From the NCBI GenBank assembly GCA_023548195.1, contig JAJHZJ010000577.1, positions 731,301 to 795,300 on the forward strand: DNA of 64,000 nt, written 5' to 3'. How positions within the stretch are numbered: the first letter of the stretch is position 1; every line of letters begins with the position of its first letter. Source of the DNA: Bettongia penicillata ogilbyi. Its lineage: Eukaryota > Chordata > Mammalia > Diprotodontia > Potoroidae. This document shows, piece after piece, positions 23,195 through 34,818 of the stretch. The notes under the pieces were generated by a model. It was not told the DNA's origin. It saw only the letters and a program-made list of their open reading frames with translations, and did not search any database. A program made the position numbers and the translations under genes.

Positions 23195-24200
23195 AACTTG
23201 GTGTTCCTCCAGTACCAGAAACTCACCATGTTAATGCAAACTTAGTACGAACATCCCACTAGTTTAGCCCACTTCAGTTAAGAACTTCCAGGCTCAAGAA
23301 TTCTACCAGATTTAAGCTTCCTGTTACCTAGGATTATAGTTATGCACCAATATGCCCAGCCTAAGAAATCTCAAATTAACATTGGCTAAACCCTCCTACT
23401 TGGCACAATACCTAAAAGTTATTATGTGGTGCCTAGAAGAAAAGTCTGGTAACACAGGTAACCTTTTTGCTGCAAATGAAAGCTATGACACAGTGATTTT
23501 ATCTGGTCCTAAAACACCCTCCCCTCCCCCCCCCCAAAAAAAAAACTCAGATGAAGCAAACCTCAGGCCTAAGAAAGTTATCACTTCTGCAAGCAGACCT
23601 GTGATTCATGTCACTTCTATTGATAAACCTATCCTAAAGTCAAGTCTTGCAAAACCAAGAAGAAAGCTCATTCCTATATCTGCAGTGTGTCCATAAACCC
23701 TGTGAAACATAACTCTGGAGATGATAATCATCCGTATATTGGCAAAAAAAAATCTATCTTTTACAGAGGTGCCTCAGCTGGAAACAAGTTCAGCCTCATT
23801 GCTGCTCAATACACCAGTTGGCTCCAGGGGATATCAAGACTGTACAGAGATCTAGGGCCCACAATCCTAACAATAATTTTTTTTTGGAAAAAGTGTTATT
23901 AATAAGAAGATTTGCCAATATTGAAGATAAAATTATATGACTGCAATATAGCACTCAAAGTTTACTAAAAATAAGTGAATAAGGGATTACACTGTACACG
24001 AATTTACTCCAGTCTCTGTGAATGTGACCCTGTATTCTGAAAGAGTAGATGCCAATAGAGCAAAAGCTCTGCCAGGATCTACTAAAATGAAAAGACTTGG
24101 AGTATACTTCTGATGATAACCTACATATTCAGAAGGACTCATCTCCAGGCTGGCAGCAGGATGATAAATTTTTGATTCTTAGGACTTCTCCAGCTATATC
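23195..24200 (+). pseudogene. Possible decayed processed pseudogene, unidentified
   Basis: A long stretch reads like protein with ordinary composition rather than repeat. A frame at 23352-23696 contains 'VIHVTSIDKPILKSS' and 'LAKPRRKLIPISA', a second frame from 23687 contains 'GASAGNKFSLIAAQ', and a third around 24090-24190 contains 'DSSPGWQQDDKFLILRTS'. Moving between frames suggests frameshifts, one near the C/A homopolymers at 23520-23545. No motif identifies the parent gene. It could instead be an unrecognised repeat or a chance run. Confidence 0.35.
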
Positions 24201-24219
24201 CAGTAAGATATATAGTATA

Positions 24220-24640
24220 TGTCCTGTAAGATATATAGTTATATATAGCATACTATATATACTATATATATATAATTAGTCCCATAGAAGGAGTACTCAC
24301 AAATAGGAAATTACAGGACCATGAAGGATTGAAATATTAAAGTTTGATGGAGTATATAAGAAAGATAATAATGCTATGTATAAGTAATATATTTATAATA
24401 CGTTATAAATTACATATTATGCATAGTATACTATGTAATACATAAACAATATAGAATATATTATTATAAATTATATATGTATAGTATATAATATATAAAT
24501 AAATATATTTATTAATATAAATAATGTTACTATCTAAATAATAATATATACTCCAGTATGTATAATATACTATGGCATAGTAATATATAGCATGCTAGTA
24601 ATTTTATAATTATTTATGTTATTTTACATATTAAAAAAAA
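24220..24640. repeat. AT-rich low-complexity block
   Basis: About 400 bp of TATA/ATTATA-rich sequence, with (TA)n at 24240-24275 and many 'atatagtata' variants. No coding potential. Confidence 0.85.
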
Positions 24641-24789
24641 CCCGAGATTCAGAATGTAAAGTGATTTTCCCGTGGTCATCTAAAAAGTGTGTGATAATAG
24701 TAAGATTTAAGCATAATCCTTCTTACTCAGATTTGGAGTCTAAAAATCAACATCCAAAGTAGAGCTTAACTCATCTAAAACAATTCCTC

Positions 24790-25590
24790 CTCTAAACTCC
24801 CTATTTTCCACCACCTTCCAGTCACCCAGGAGATAATACATTTTCTTCTCCCCTTCCCTCTCTCTATGCAATCAGTTCCTAAGTCTTTCAATTGCTTAAA
24901 GATTTTTCAAAGGTTTTCCTTTATCTACACTTACCTGGTCACCATCCTAGCTCACACTTTTGTATCTTTTTACTCGAACTACTGTAATGCCATACTAATT
25001 AGTCTCCTGGATTCCAATCTCTCATTTATAATCCATCATTTGCACAGCTGCCAAAACAATTTTCCTAGAGGACAGTTTGGACTATGTTACTCTTCAGCTC
25101 ATAAATCTTCAGAGCCTCCATACTGTCTCCATGTTAAAACATAAATTTCTTAATCCGGCATCTAAGGTCTTTTAGAATCTGTATCCCACAAATATTTCGA
25201 GACTGATTTCCTATCACTTTGCTTTGCACACTCTACCCTCCATCCAAACCAGAATACTAACTACTCCATGAACTCATTATATCATCTCCTACTTCCATGA
25301 ATTTTTACAAGTTGTCACCTATGCATGAAATGTACTCTGTCCTCAACTTTAACTCTGAATCTTTATCTTCCTTCAAGGCTTAGTTCAGATACAACCTACA
25401 TCATGAAACCTTCTCTGATCACCTTAATTACACCTTAATTGTTCATTCCTTTCTCAAGTTATTTTTTATTACATACTTAGTATGCAGTATCACCCTAATA
25501 GACAGTAAAGTCCTTGAGAGTAGACACTGCTATATTTTTATTTTTATATACCTAGTTCTAGGGTCTTAATAAATGTTCTTTACAGAGAAA
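24790..25590 (+). mobile_element. L2 LINE 3' portion
   Basis: Follows L2 order: 'ctactgtaatgccatac' (the RT 'DYCN' region), 'gctgccaaaacaattttcct', 'cttcagctcataaatctt', 'catgaaaccttctctgatca', then 'tagacagtaaagtccttgag' and 'aataaatgttct'. The frame is broken. Confidence 0.75.
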
Positions 25591-25639
25591 GTCTTTGAAT
25601 TTAGAGGGAAATCTCTCCTATGTCTGAGGGATCTGTGTT

Positions 25640-25790
25640 TTTCTTGTTCGGTTCACCATATTTCTTATTATGGTAAAGACATCGATAGTATATTCAACAA
25701 ATTTGAAGATGATACAAAGCTGGAAGTGGTAGATAAATGTAACCTATTTAAATGAAGCATTGATGCTGAAAATGGGAAATTGATAAAATA
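25640..25790 (+). mobile_element. CR1/L3 LINE fragment
   Basis: 'gtatattcaacaaatttga', 'agatgatacaaagctggaag' match the CR1/L3 reverse-transcriptase segment that encodes the 'FADDTKL'-type block. Confidence 0.65.
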
Positions 25791-27640
25791 ACCCATGACC
25801 ACAAACTATTACCATTTATTAAGGAATTTAGCCAACGTAATTTAACTGCTACAAAGAAGGGACCAAAAGAGCCAAGAAAAATTCCTCAGGCAGTAAACAA
25901 TTGTTCTCCTTGCCAACCAGAGAGATTAGGCAGCCAAAGGAAACATTAGCTTAGAATGTAAACTCATTTGTAAAGTTTTGTGGAAAAGGATAATGGAAGT
26001 TAATGAGCACTGTAGCCCCACACAACAGAGTAATGGTGGAAGGAAAAGCAAATTTTCATGAAGCTTTATGAGACTCCTAATTAAGCCAGATCAGTCTGAG
26101 GACTTTTTTTGGGTGAAACTGGAAGGACAGCAAAGAGATGAAAAATAGAAAAGATTTGTCAAGTGTAGGTAATGGGTTTTCAGGGATAATGTTTTCACAG
26201 TTATAGCAGAACCAGGACAGTTTCTAGTTGTCTTGAATAAATGAGTGAAAAAGCACTTATTAAGGACTTACTATGTGCAAAGTACTGGGCTAAGCACTGA
26301 GCATATAAATAGAACAAATACTCCTTGCTCCTAAGAGGCTCTCAGTACAGCAGAGGATTTCAACACATTTAGAAGGTTTCATTTGTGAGTCAGATGGAAA
26401 ATCCCTAGTGCTCCCTATGGTGCAGTAGCAAAGAACATTGTAATATATATTTTTTAGTATCAGTTCCATTGATAAAAAACATACCTGCTGAGCAAGTTGA
26501 TGATTCCAAGAAATTTAGCAGTAAAAATGTCTTATCTACTTTTTCAGTATTTTTAGCTGCTGATGACCACAGGCTGAAGCACCTGTAGAGACAGATGTAA
26601 TGTCTCATCCGCATAAGGGTTGTTCTCAGGTTTGACAGTTCTAGGGGCTAAGCTAGAAGCAGAACTGGTGGTTGAGGGAAGGGATTGGGAGGGAACTGTT
26701 ATTCTCAGGAATCTTGGGTTTATCTGAACATAGTCTTAATTGTGATCATAGTTTGTACTGGTTGAATTAAGGACACAATGACACACAGAGGATTGGACCT
26801 TAAAGATTAAGGACAATACATTACAAAAGAGGAGGCAGTTATTTCTGAAAAGTGACCCTGCCACGCAGAGATAGCAGTCATATGAGGAAAACATGTCAAT
26901 AGGAAACAGCAAAAATATTTGCACTCCATTGCCCCATAATTCCATGGGCAACATGGATGATTCTGATTTGCAGCAGGATATCTATCTCAATCAGTGGTCT
27001 GAAGGATCACAGGGAGGGCTCACATTTTTATAGAGTTTTTATACAAAGAACTGACAAGTCACTAGTAGGAGAATTTCCCATCACCAAATGGAGTGAGACA
27101 ATGGGGTATGATGGACCACTGAAATGAGGATATATAATGACTTGTCTAATAAGAAATGAGGGTCAGGGAGTCAAGAATTTAAGTCTGTTTCCTAGCATAG
27201 GGATGGAGGGTGGAGAAAGGGAAGGAAGAGATGTACCAACTCACAGACGAAATAGTACTGACCAAAACATAGGATAAGCCCATATTATGGCATATAGCTG
27301 GGCAGATAACCTTTAGAACTGGTCCACTGGGACATGCATCTTGAACAAATGCTATGTATAGCTGAGTAGAAGAAGAGCGGTTGAATTAACTTTGGAAAAT
27401 TGGTTAGAGTTTTGAATGATCCCAAGCTTCTTCTTGAAATAAAGGTCCATTTTTTTAATCATTTGAAAGAGAATATTATTATCAATACATTTGGAAATGA
27501 CAATACACAAAAGCATAAGAGGCTTTCTTGCTTCCCTCCTACTTGCATTGCCAAGGAGAAAATAGTTAAAGAGAACATGCAATCACAAACAATGATCAAC
27601 TCCAAAGATGAGAAGTAAGGTCCAAAAGAACCCAATGTAA
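25791..27640. other. Intergenic stretch
   Basis: Apart from the CORE-SINE at 26225-26345, nothing was recognised. Open frames are short and lack motifs. Confidence 0.5.
26225..26345 (+). repeat. CORE-SINE fragment
   Basis: 'cacttattaaggacttacta', 'tgtgcaaagtactgggctaa', 'gcactgagcatataaatag' followed by 'tgctcctaagaggctctcag'. Confidence 0.7.
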
Positions 27641-27699
27641 TTAATCCAATGACTGTGAATGGTTTTGTTGAATAAGATTAAGATATTGCAATCCTTTCT

Positions 27700-28221
27700 C
27701 ATTTGGTTTCCTTCAGTGAACCAGGAGGGGCTGCTTGAGGGAGGTGAGGACTGAGCACATGTAGAACATGTCCTTGGTTTGCTTGCTAGACTTGGGGTTA
27801 AAGTCTCACATTCCTCTTCAGTGCCAGGAGAAGTGTCTTCAACATGATTTACAAAAACTTCTTCAGCTGTTCTGTTATTTACTTTTGCTTTTTGTAACTA
27901 TTCGTCTTCCCTTGCATACCATTCTTCCAACTTGTTTATGCTTTTTCTTTCCATTTGGCTTCCTGCTTCTGAGAATTAGCATCAAGACTTTGCATTTCTT
28001 CTCATCTCCATTTATGGATACTCTTTTGGTTCTGACTATAATTGATCCACTTGTGAAACAACTGCATATCTATATGATGGATCATTACTCTCCAGGTAAT
28101 ATTGTTCATTCATCACTCCATCAATAGCATGCAAGCCCCTGGGGGCTCCCCTTGAAAGGAGGTGATTGATGCTGGTGTCTAGGATGCTGAACTCTTCATT
28201 GCCAGGGATCTTATTCTCATG
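27700..28221 (-). pseudogene. Probable decayed processed pseudogene, unidentified
   Basis: The minus strand carries a long protein-like reading. An open stretch of about 62 codons runs from about 28221 down to a TAG at 28036-28038 and contains 'EEFSILDTSINHLLSRG' and 'NDPSYRYAVVSQVDQL'. After a frame change, basic sequence 'KKKHKQVGRMVCKGRRIV' appears. After another, 'AEEVFVNHVEDTSPGTEEE' and a Ser/Pro-rich segment follow to about 27690. Composition and the compensating breaks suggest a dead gene copy rather than a repeat. A type A SINE abuts the upstream end, so the 5' part may have been displaced. Parent gene unknown. The 119-codon plus-strand frame over it is a shadow. Confidence 0.5.
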
Positions 28222-28475
28222 CAGGACAAGCTAGGTGGTACATTGGTTAGAACACTAGTGCTGGAATCAGTATGACTCATCTTCATGAGTTCAAATCTTG
28301 CCTCAGAAACTTACAAGCTGTGTGACCCTAGGCAAGTCACTTAACTCTGTTTTCCTCAGTTTCCTCATCTGTAAAAATAAACTGGAAGAAGAAATGGCAA
28401 ACAACACCAGTATCTTTGCCTAGAAAATCCCAAATGGTATCATGAAGAGTTGGATATGAAACAACACCCACTAAC
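28222..28475 (+). repeat. tRNA-derived marsupial SINE, type A
   Basis: Complete copy: 'aagctaggtggtacattgg', 'gagttcaaatcttgcctcag' (B box), 'gtgaccctaggcaagtcact', 'gtttcctcatctgtaaaaat', 'ctttgcctagaaaatcccaa', 'catgaagagttggatatga'. It lies directly upstream of the minus-strand pseudogene candidate. Confidence 0.9.
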
Positions 28476-29329
28476 TTTTTCCAATGATATTTGATGACTG
28501 TAAAACTGAATTAGCTACATTGAATTTAGTCTTTAGAAACTGAAAGTTGTAGTTCTCTCAAAAGGTAACGGAGAGGTCACAGTGACAATGAGTAGGCTGA
28601 AATATATCTACAGTAGAAGCAGTTTAAAGGATATTATCATCTAGGTGTTTAACTGGAAAGGGCTCTGGGCCAGAAATGAAGAGTATGTAAGGGATAACAA
28701 ATAGGTAGCTCCATACTCCAATTTGTTTTCATATAGTATCAAGAGATCTATAAGGAGACCATTATCCCATTGACTAGACTCTATGGAAAATTTATAGGTG
28801 GAGATGTGACTTAACAGAAAGAAGATATGGCTAACCTATAATCTGTTTAGTTCAAGGGAGTATCTACATGAACAAAATCACAAGTCTATGAAAGAACATA
28901 TAAACTCCATATTTATCATAAAAAACAATCAGCTTCACAAAAATGGTTTTAACATCAATTTCCTGTAATAAAAACCTGAGAGTCTACAAGCTCAAAAATG
29001 TATCAATAGTGTGATGTGACTGCATAAATGTATTGTGTGGTAATATATTTCAGTATTGTAAGGATCCATGGTTTCATTGGTGTGTAAAATTCTGTCGCCA
29101 ACACCTACCACAGTGATTCTTTGCTATAGCATGAAATGTGAATTTCTATGGTTGAAAAAAAGTAGATCATTAACCAAGTTGTTGATGAACTTAGAACTTA
29201 CCTATCCTGATCCTCAGACAATATATATATTGGGACTTTACTAAGTTTTTTCATTCTTTTACAGATTGCTAGAGCATGAATTACATTGGTGTAGGCTTTC
29301 AAAATATAAGACCACCTCCAAATTTTGAG
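28476..29329. other. Intergenic stretch, nothing recognised
   Basis: No confident repeat or gene. A remote continuation of the minus-strand pseudogene candidate is possible at 28476-28520 but is too short to support. Confidence 0.5.
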
Positions 29330-29339
29330 GCTAAAGAAT

Positions 29340-29626
29340 GTATGTTCATCCTTTGTTGCCAAAGAAGACCATGCCATCAGAGAAATGATGACATGACTTG
29401 CACTTGACTGGGTTTTGAGTGAGGGAGGGCTGTGCAAGTCACCAGCCTCACTTCTCCTCCAGAGCCATCTGAATCCATTGATGACCCAGGATGAGGCAAT
29501 TGGGGTTAAGTGACTTGCCCAAGGTCACACAGCTAGTGAGTGTCAAGTGTCTAAGATGATATTCAAACTCAGGTCCTCCTGACTCCTGCATTGGTGCTCT
29601 ATCCACTGTACCACCTAGCTGCTCTA
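29340..29626 (-). repeat. tRNA-derived marsupial SINE, type B, with target duplication
   Basis: Inverted copy from 'gttcatcctttgttgccaaa' to the tRNA-like end 'gtaccacctagctgctc'. Body 'agaccatgccatcagagaaa', 'cttctcctccagagccatct', 'gacttgcccaaggtcacaca'. Flanked by a perfect 10-bp duplication GCTAAAGAAT at 29330-29339 and 29627-29636. Confidence 0.9.
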
Positions 29627-29636
29627 GCTAAAGAAT

Positions 29637-30290
29637 ATTACTGTAGAGGAGGAAGACCATCTTTGACTGTGTTGGTTGACCTACTAATACAGTATCCAAA
29701 GTAAGGGAAGCTGTGGTGCTATATCCTATCTTAATCAGGCCTCATCAAGAGTACTGTGTCTAATTTAGGGCTACATTTTAGAAGAGCAATTGACAAAATG
29801 AAGAATTGTAAGTGTAATTCCAAAGAATTATTCTGAAATAGTTCTGTACAAGGATCAGTTTGGAGAGAACAGATGCATGAAAGACATGACAGCAGAGTTT
29901 GTTAAGGGGAAGATGGATTAGACTTGTTCTGCTCCTCCATAGAAGGGAGAAGGAAATAAGCATTTATTGACTCCTACTGTATACCAAGCATTATGCTAAG
30001 TGACTTAAAAGTATTATCTTATTTGAAGATAGAAATGAGGTTAATGTATTCAGGAAAGAGTAAGGCAGATTTCATCTCAATCTGAGAAAAAAACATAAAT
30101 TAAAACTGTCTGATAATAGAATGGGGGTATCTGGGAGTGAATGAGTGAGTTCTTAGTTATGGAAAGTCTTTAAGTAGCATGTAGATAACCATTTCTCAAT
30201 AAAACTGTAGCAAAATTGATCATTCTATGTCATTTAAACTGGGTCACTTCTGTTATCCTTTCCAATTCTGGAACTGTATGATGTTATTAT
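29637..30290 (+). mobile_element. CR1/L3 LINE 3' fragment
   Basis: 'aatcaggcctcatcaagagt', 'actgtgtctaatttagggct', then later 'tctgataatagaatgggggt' and 'gaatgagtgagttcttag' follow CR1/L3 3' order. A CORE-SINE-like piece ('agcatttattgactcctac') is inserted near 29945-30035. Confidence 0.6.
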
Positions 30291-30539
30291 TGTGCTGCTA
30301 AATTAGTAAAAACAATGAAAATTTCTGCTAAAGCACAAGAATGTAAATTGATGGTGCTTGCTTATCTTAAAAGAACATCTACAATTGGGAGAGTTGCTCA
30401 TCACTAATAAAAGATATCGGTTACCAGAACTAGAAAAATCACAATCTTGACTAGATGAATTAAATTTAATGAAGGATGTTTGGGAAGAGGAAAAAGGGAA
30501 GGGAAGATGATGATTAAAGACAGTGTGATACCCTCATGC

Positions 30540-30725
30540 ATTGAAAAAACAATCAGATGAGAAGTTAGAGAGGACCAAGGTTTAAATTGCAGCTCCGTTA
30601 TTTCCTACTTATGTAGAAAAACCTCTCAAGCTCCCTTGGGCTTTAGTTTCTCATCTGTAAAAAGAAGAAATTATATCAGATAATCTCTAAAGTCCATTAA
30701 GCTTGAAATCTATAACTATAATGAG
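30540..30725 (+). repeat. MIR-related tRNA SINE
   Basis: 'aaccaaggtttaaattgcag'-like head region, 'tagtttctcatctgtaaaa', 'aatctctaaagtccatta' and 'cttgaaatctataac'. Diverged. Confidence 0.6.
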
Positions 30726-31696
30726 AAAGAGAGAGATTGCAAAATGCAAATCTGATAAAGTAAAAGATATTCTATAAAACTTGAGCTGTCAGTTCCAAAA
30801 GGACCTTGGAGAGGTTGTCGCTCTGAGGAAAGAGGATAGCTTGATTTTGGTGGATTTTTGGTTTGAATCCATAATCTTGTGTTTTTAGTAACTATGGGGT
30901 CTTTTGCACTAGCTGCTGGAGAACCAAGTTCTGCAAAGTATCGGAGGGAATGTTAGGAGAAAATGAAATGTACCGAGACTCCAAGCCTATTGTGAACAAA
31001 TCATCACATTTCACTCATTTAGACATCCTAAATTCAGACACACTTATGTTTCTGAGCAGTTAATAAATCTTCAAGACCTGGTCTGAAGGAAAGTGAAGCA
31101 CATAGGATGGCAGCTATGGAACAAAGTAGGTCTCTTAGGGCAACTTTGCTCAGATTTGCACATCTGGAGAATGCTGGAGATGACAGCAATGGATATCATG
31201 GGCAGTTAATTCCCATTTGTTTTTGAGCTTTTGCTACAGGCCTTCCTTCTGCCTTATAATCATGCAATATATTAATCACTGATCAGTGTGGTAAGAACCT
31301 TCAGTTGTTCACTGAAGTCACCCTTGGGCAACCCAGAGATGATAGTGATGTATTTTGTGAGTTGGAAAATCACTTTACTAAACTCTAATAATGAGAATCT
31401 ACTTAAGATGAATAGTCAAGCTTGAAATCAGCCACAAAAATTAAGTTTTAAAAAATAATCCATCCAGCAGCTAGTTGGCATATCCTGAAGCCTGTAATCC
31501 AGAGCTCACCAGGTGAATATGGAAAAGGTCATTCCCCCCAAACACCAAACTATTTTAGTAACATTAGCACTGTCATTAACTTTCAATATGTCAGTAAAAC
31601 TCCAGCATTAACCTATTTCCACTCACTCACTGAATCAAACTGTGGAAGCAGGGCTTTCCCAAACTATATGGAGGTTGTTAGTGATGCTCAGGAGTT
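30726..31696. other. Intergenic stretch, nothing recognised
   Basis: No confident repeat or gene was seen on either strand. Confidence 0.5.
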
Positions 31697-31955
31697 TCAG
31701 TCATGAGTTCAGTCAGGAATTTAAGACTCTTCATGATCAGTTTGAGATTTTCTTGACAAAGATCCCAGAGCAGTTTGCCATTTCCTTCTCCAGCTCATTA
31801 TAGAGATGAGAAACTGAGCCAAACAGTGTTAAGTAACTTTTAGGGCCACAGGGCACGTAAGTATCTGAGGCTGAATTTGAGCTCATGAAAATGAGTCTTC
31901 CTGACTCCAGGTCTGGTACTCTATCCATTGTACTATCTAGCTACCCAATATGGAG
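31697..31955 (-). repeat. tRNA-derived marsupial SINE, type A
   Basis: Inverted, near-complete: 'ttttcttgacaaagatccca', 'gccatttccttctccagctc', 'gccaaacagtgttaagtaac', 'cctgactccaggtctggtac', 'ctatctagctaccc'. Confidence 0.88.
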
Positions 31956-31994
31956 GTTGAGGACAGTAGCTAGAAGGCCCACTCTTGGCTAAGT

Positions 31995-32500
31995 AACTTA
32001 AGTATCCAAAATGTCTCATATCTGATTTATTTTCACTACTCACAAGACCACAACTCTAATTAAGGCCCTCATCAATTCACATGGACTCCATGCTTCATAT
32101 CTCTCCCCTCTCTAAATCAATCATCCACACAATTACCAAAGCCATATATCCAGTGCATATGTCCAACTATGTTACTTTGGGCTCAGTAAATTCCAGTGAC
32201 CAATCATTGTCTCTGGGATGAAATACAAATTCCGCATTCATTTAAAGACTTTTACAACCATCCTCTAGACTACCTCTCTAGACCTATGGTACATTATACG
32301 CCTTCACATATGACAAATGACCTCTTTGCTACTCCTCACACTCAATATTTCATCTCCCCATTGCATATATTTGAGAAGGCTATCCCCCCTCCCCATATCT
32401 AAAATGCTCTCCCTTTTCATACTGGCTTCTTGGAATCACTAATTTCCTTTAGTGTTCAACTCAAGCTCCACTTCCAACATAATGCCTTTCCTGGTTCTCT
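31995..32500 (+). mobile_element. L2 LINE fragment
   Basis: 'gaccacaactctaattaagg', 'caatcatccacacaattacc', 'caactatgttactttgggct', 'gggatgaaatacaaattcc' and 'atctaaaatgctctccctt' follow the L2 RT C-terminal/3' order, as at 24790-25400. The 32500-32850 flank is a diverged pyrimidine-rich stretch that I cannot assign. Confidence 0.6.
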
Positions 32501-32859
32501 TTTTTTTTTTCCCCTTTTTCAATCACTGCTGATTTTTCTATAATTTATGGGGAAAATATTCTTCTTACAACCAATTTTTCCCTTTCTGAAGACCTATTGC
32601 TGTTGTGTCACCTCCACACCCCACTCCCTTTCCTGTTCTATATTTTCTCCAATACCAAGTATAGATGAGGGTTGTTTCTGTCAGAGGTTGATACTAACTA
32701 GTTGAGACACTGCTTTTGGCGATTCTAAATATCCATTCTGCACTTTTACTTTTCCTACTGTTTTAGTCTCTTCTTTTCTTTCTGCAACTCTCTATGTTCA
32801 GGACCTAGACTGATTCCTGGGGGGACTGGTCTAGGGATCATGAGGACAAAGGGCATTGT

Positions 32860-33328
32860 TGTAGTGCCAATGCAATATTCACAGTGTTTATAGCAGCTAT
32901 GTATATGCCAGCACAGTTCTGAATCACAAAATACAACAGGTTCTCCACATGGAAGACAGAACCAAAATATTTATTCAAACACCAGAAAGTCAAATCCCAA
33001 CACCAGAAAACCAAATTCATCATAGCAACAAAGAAATCTACACACAGTAACAATGTAGCAAGTACTACCATCCCCAAGCATTCTCACAAACCAACTTCTT
33101 TAAACAAATCAAACACAAGCTCTCCCACTTAGGATAGTTGCTGCCTACTCTCTCTTTCCCCACCTGACTGTTCTGACTCACTTCCTGCTCCACCTCTTCC
33201 TGATTCACCTGTTTAACAAGCTCCTCCCACCAGGGCCTCCATGTGACTCAGACTCCCATGTGACCCAGTCAGGTCACATGGGCCAATTAATGGATGGGAA
33301 AGATCTTCCCATTTAAATTACCATTACA
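32860..33328 (-). mobile_element. Solo LTR (family 2), 5-bp target duplication
   Basis: A 469-bp element reads on the minus strand from TGTAATGGTAATTT to GGCACTACA (TG..CA ends). It is flanked by perfect 5-bp duplications ATTGT at 32855-32859 and 33329-33333. A minus-strand AATAAA lies at 32970-32975, about 110 bp from the LTR 3' end, as expected for an R-region polyadenylation signal. A second copy lies at 58919-59413 in the same orientation. No retroviral genes are nearby, so this is a solo LTR. Not related to family 1 at 12822 and 34016. Confidence 0.88.
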
Positions 33329-33639
33329 ATTGTTGAGAAGGATTCTCTGAGGAATTCTGTATGCTTGGGATTATTCTCTCATATTTCTGCCTGTTTTCCC
33401 TCTGCTTTGTTAAGGGTTGGCTCTAGGTTATCACCAGAGTAAAATTTTTAAAAAAGCAAAAGGGAGGGGCAGGAAGACCAAGAGTAAATGTGGCTCTGGA
33501 GGCTTCCTCTTGCCTGAAAATGGAGTCCATTCCCCTGGTATGCTGCCAAGGGATCAAAATGCCAAAGTTGATTTTGCTTAAATTATTGTATCTACTGTTA
33601 ATCTTTTTTTTTTCTTGTTTGTAAATTAAGATATGACAG

Positions 33640-33860
33640 CGACATGGACACAGGCTAAAATGGACAAATTTTGAAGGACACCTAGGATCTGAAAGATACC
33701 TCAAAGACCATCTAAACCCCGTTATTGTGAAGTTGAAGAAACTGAAACCCAAGGACTTGTCCAAAGATACGATGACTGTACAAATCAGAGGCAAGACTTC
33801 AACCTAGGATCTGTGACTCCAGAGTCAATGATCTTTCCATCTTTCCATCATACCACAGTA
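33640..33860 (-). repeat. MIR-related SINE
   Basis: Inverted: 'ctgaaagatacctcaaagac', 'gaagaaactgaaacccaagg', 'cttgtccaaagatac', 'gacttcaacctaggatct'. Diverged. Confidence 0.65.
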
Positions 33861-34015
33861 ACTCATTGTATGGAGTATCTATACTCTCACCTCTCACAGG
33901 GATATGTAGACAAATACTCGCTCCACCTTACTGTTACTCAAATTATCTCTGTATCCTAGTATAATGGCATGGAAAATAGGATCTTTTATCAAGAAGTATA
34001 ATACCACTACTTGAA

Positions 34016-34547
34016 TGTGATTAAGATTTCTCACCCATTGATAGACTTTCCCATAGTGGGAAACTTGATTAGGGGAGTTGTTTTGTAGAAAGGTCCCAAG
34101 TACCTTTTGTTTTTTCTATTGAGGCACTGGGTCAGAGGGTTATGCCCTCTGACTCTGAAAAGTGTATAAATGCTCTGAGGGTGAGGTTTTACTTTGGGGT
34201 TTACTGACTGGAAGTGTTTGTTTGGATAGAAGAGGAATCCAGGAAGCCACTAAGGAGCCCCCTTTGGCTTTGAGAAACCCAGATGTTTCCTCGCTGGTAA
34301 AGATGTACGTATGTTAATGGTCAGACGTTTTGGAAGCATGTCTGCTGACTTTTAATTTCTCTGTATTTTCTTTGAAATACTCCCCTGAAATAGGTGAATG
34401 ATATATGTGCTTGGTTAAAGGATTGATATATGTGCTCAATTAACATGACTGTTAACTCCTCAAAAGCTGCTTTTCCTTTTATGAATATAGAGCTAAGAAC
34501 CTGTGATAGCAGGTCCCCCTGTGTACGTTGGGGTACTTACTGATGCA
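34016..34547 (+). mobile_element. LTR (family 1), older copy with TATA box
   Basis: Homologous to 12822-13177: shared 'ttgtagaaaggt', 'aaacccagatgtt', 'aatggtcagac', 'cctcaaaagctgctt' and a similar 3' end ('tacttactgatgca'). It is longer (about 530 bp). A TATA-like 'tataaatgctctg' occurs near 34164, in sequence missing from the shorter copy. Ends TG..CA are proposed by alignment to the other copy; flanks (TTGAA against CTTAT) show no clear duplication. No internal viral genes. Confidence 0.7.
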
Positions 34548-34559
34548 CTTATGGATAAT

Positions 34560-34780
34560 CTTTACTTTTTTCTTTTAGTTTTTAATTTATGGAGTAAAGC
34601 AAGCATTTTCATTACATCGTACAATAAAAAAAGTTGATTTTATATGAAACTGCAAATCTACCATGTGCAACTTACTATTCCTTGTAAATACACAACAAAG
34701 TTATCATGTAAATTTCTTTTTTTCCCTCCCCTTCTCATCCTGGCCTAGGGATATTAGACACAAATACATACATATATATG

Positions 34781-34818
<38 letters not shown>

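Noticed and set aside
27768..28127. 119-codon plus-strand open frame
   Set aside because: Hydrophobic shadow of the more protein-like minus-strand reading; no homology motif seen.
33423..33794. 123-codon minus-strand open frame
   Set aside because: Overlaps an inverted MIR-type SINE; composition unremarkable and no motif.
34016..34547. A 5-bp target duplication for this LTR
   Set aside because: Flanks TTGAA and CTTAT do not match well enough; ends are placed only by alignment to the other copy.
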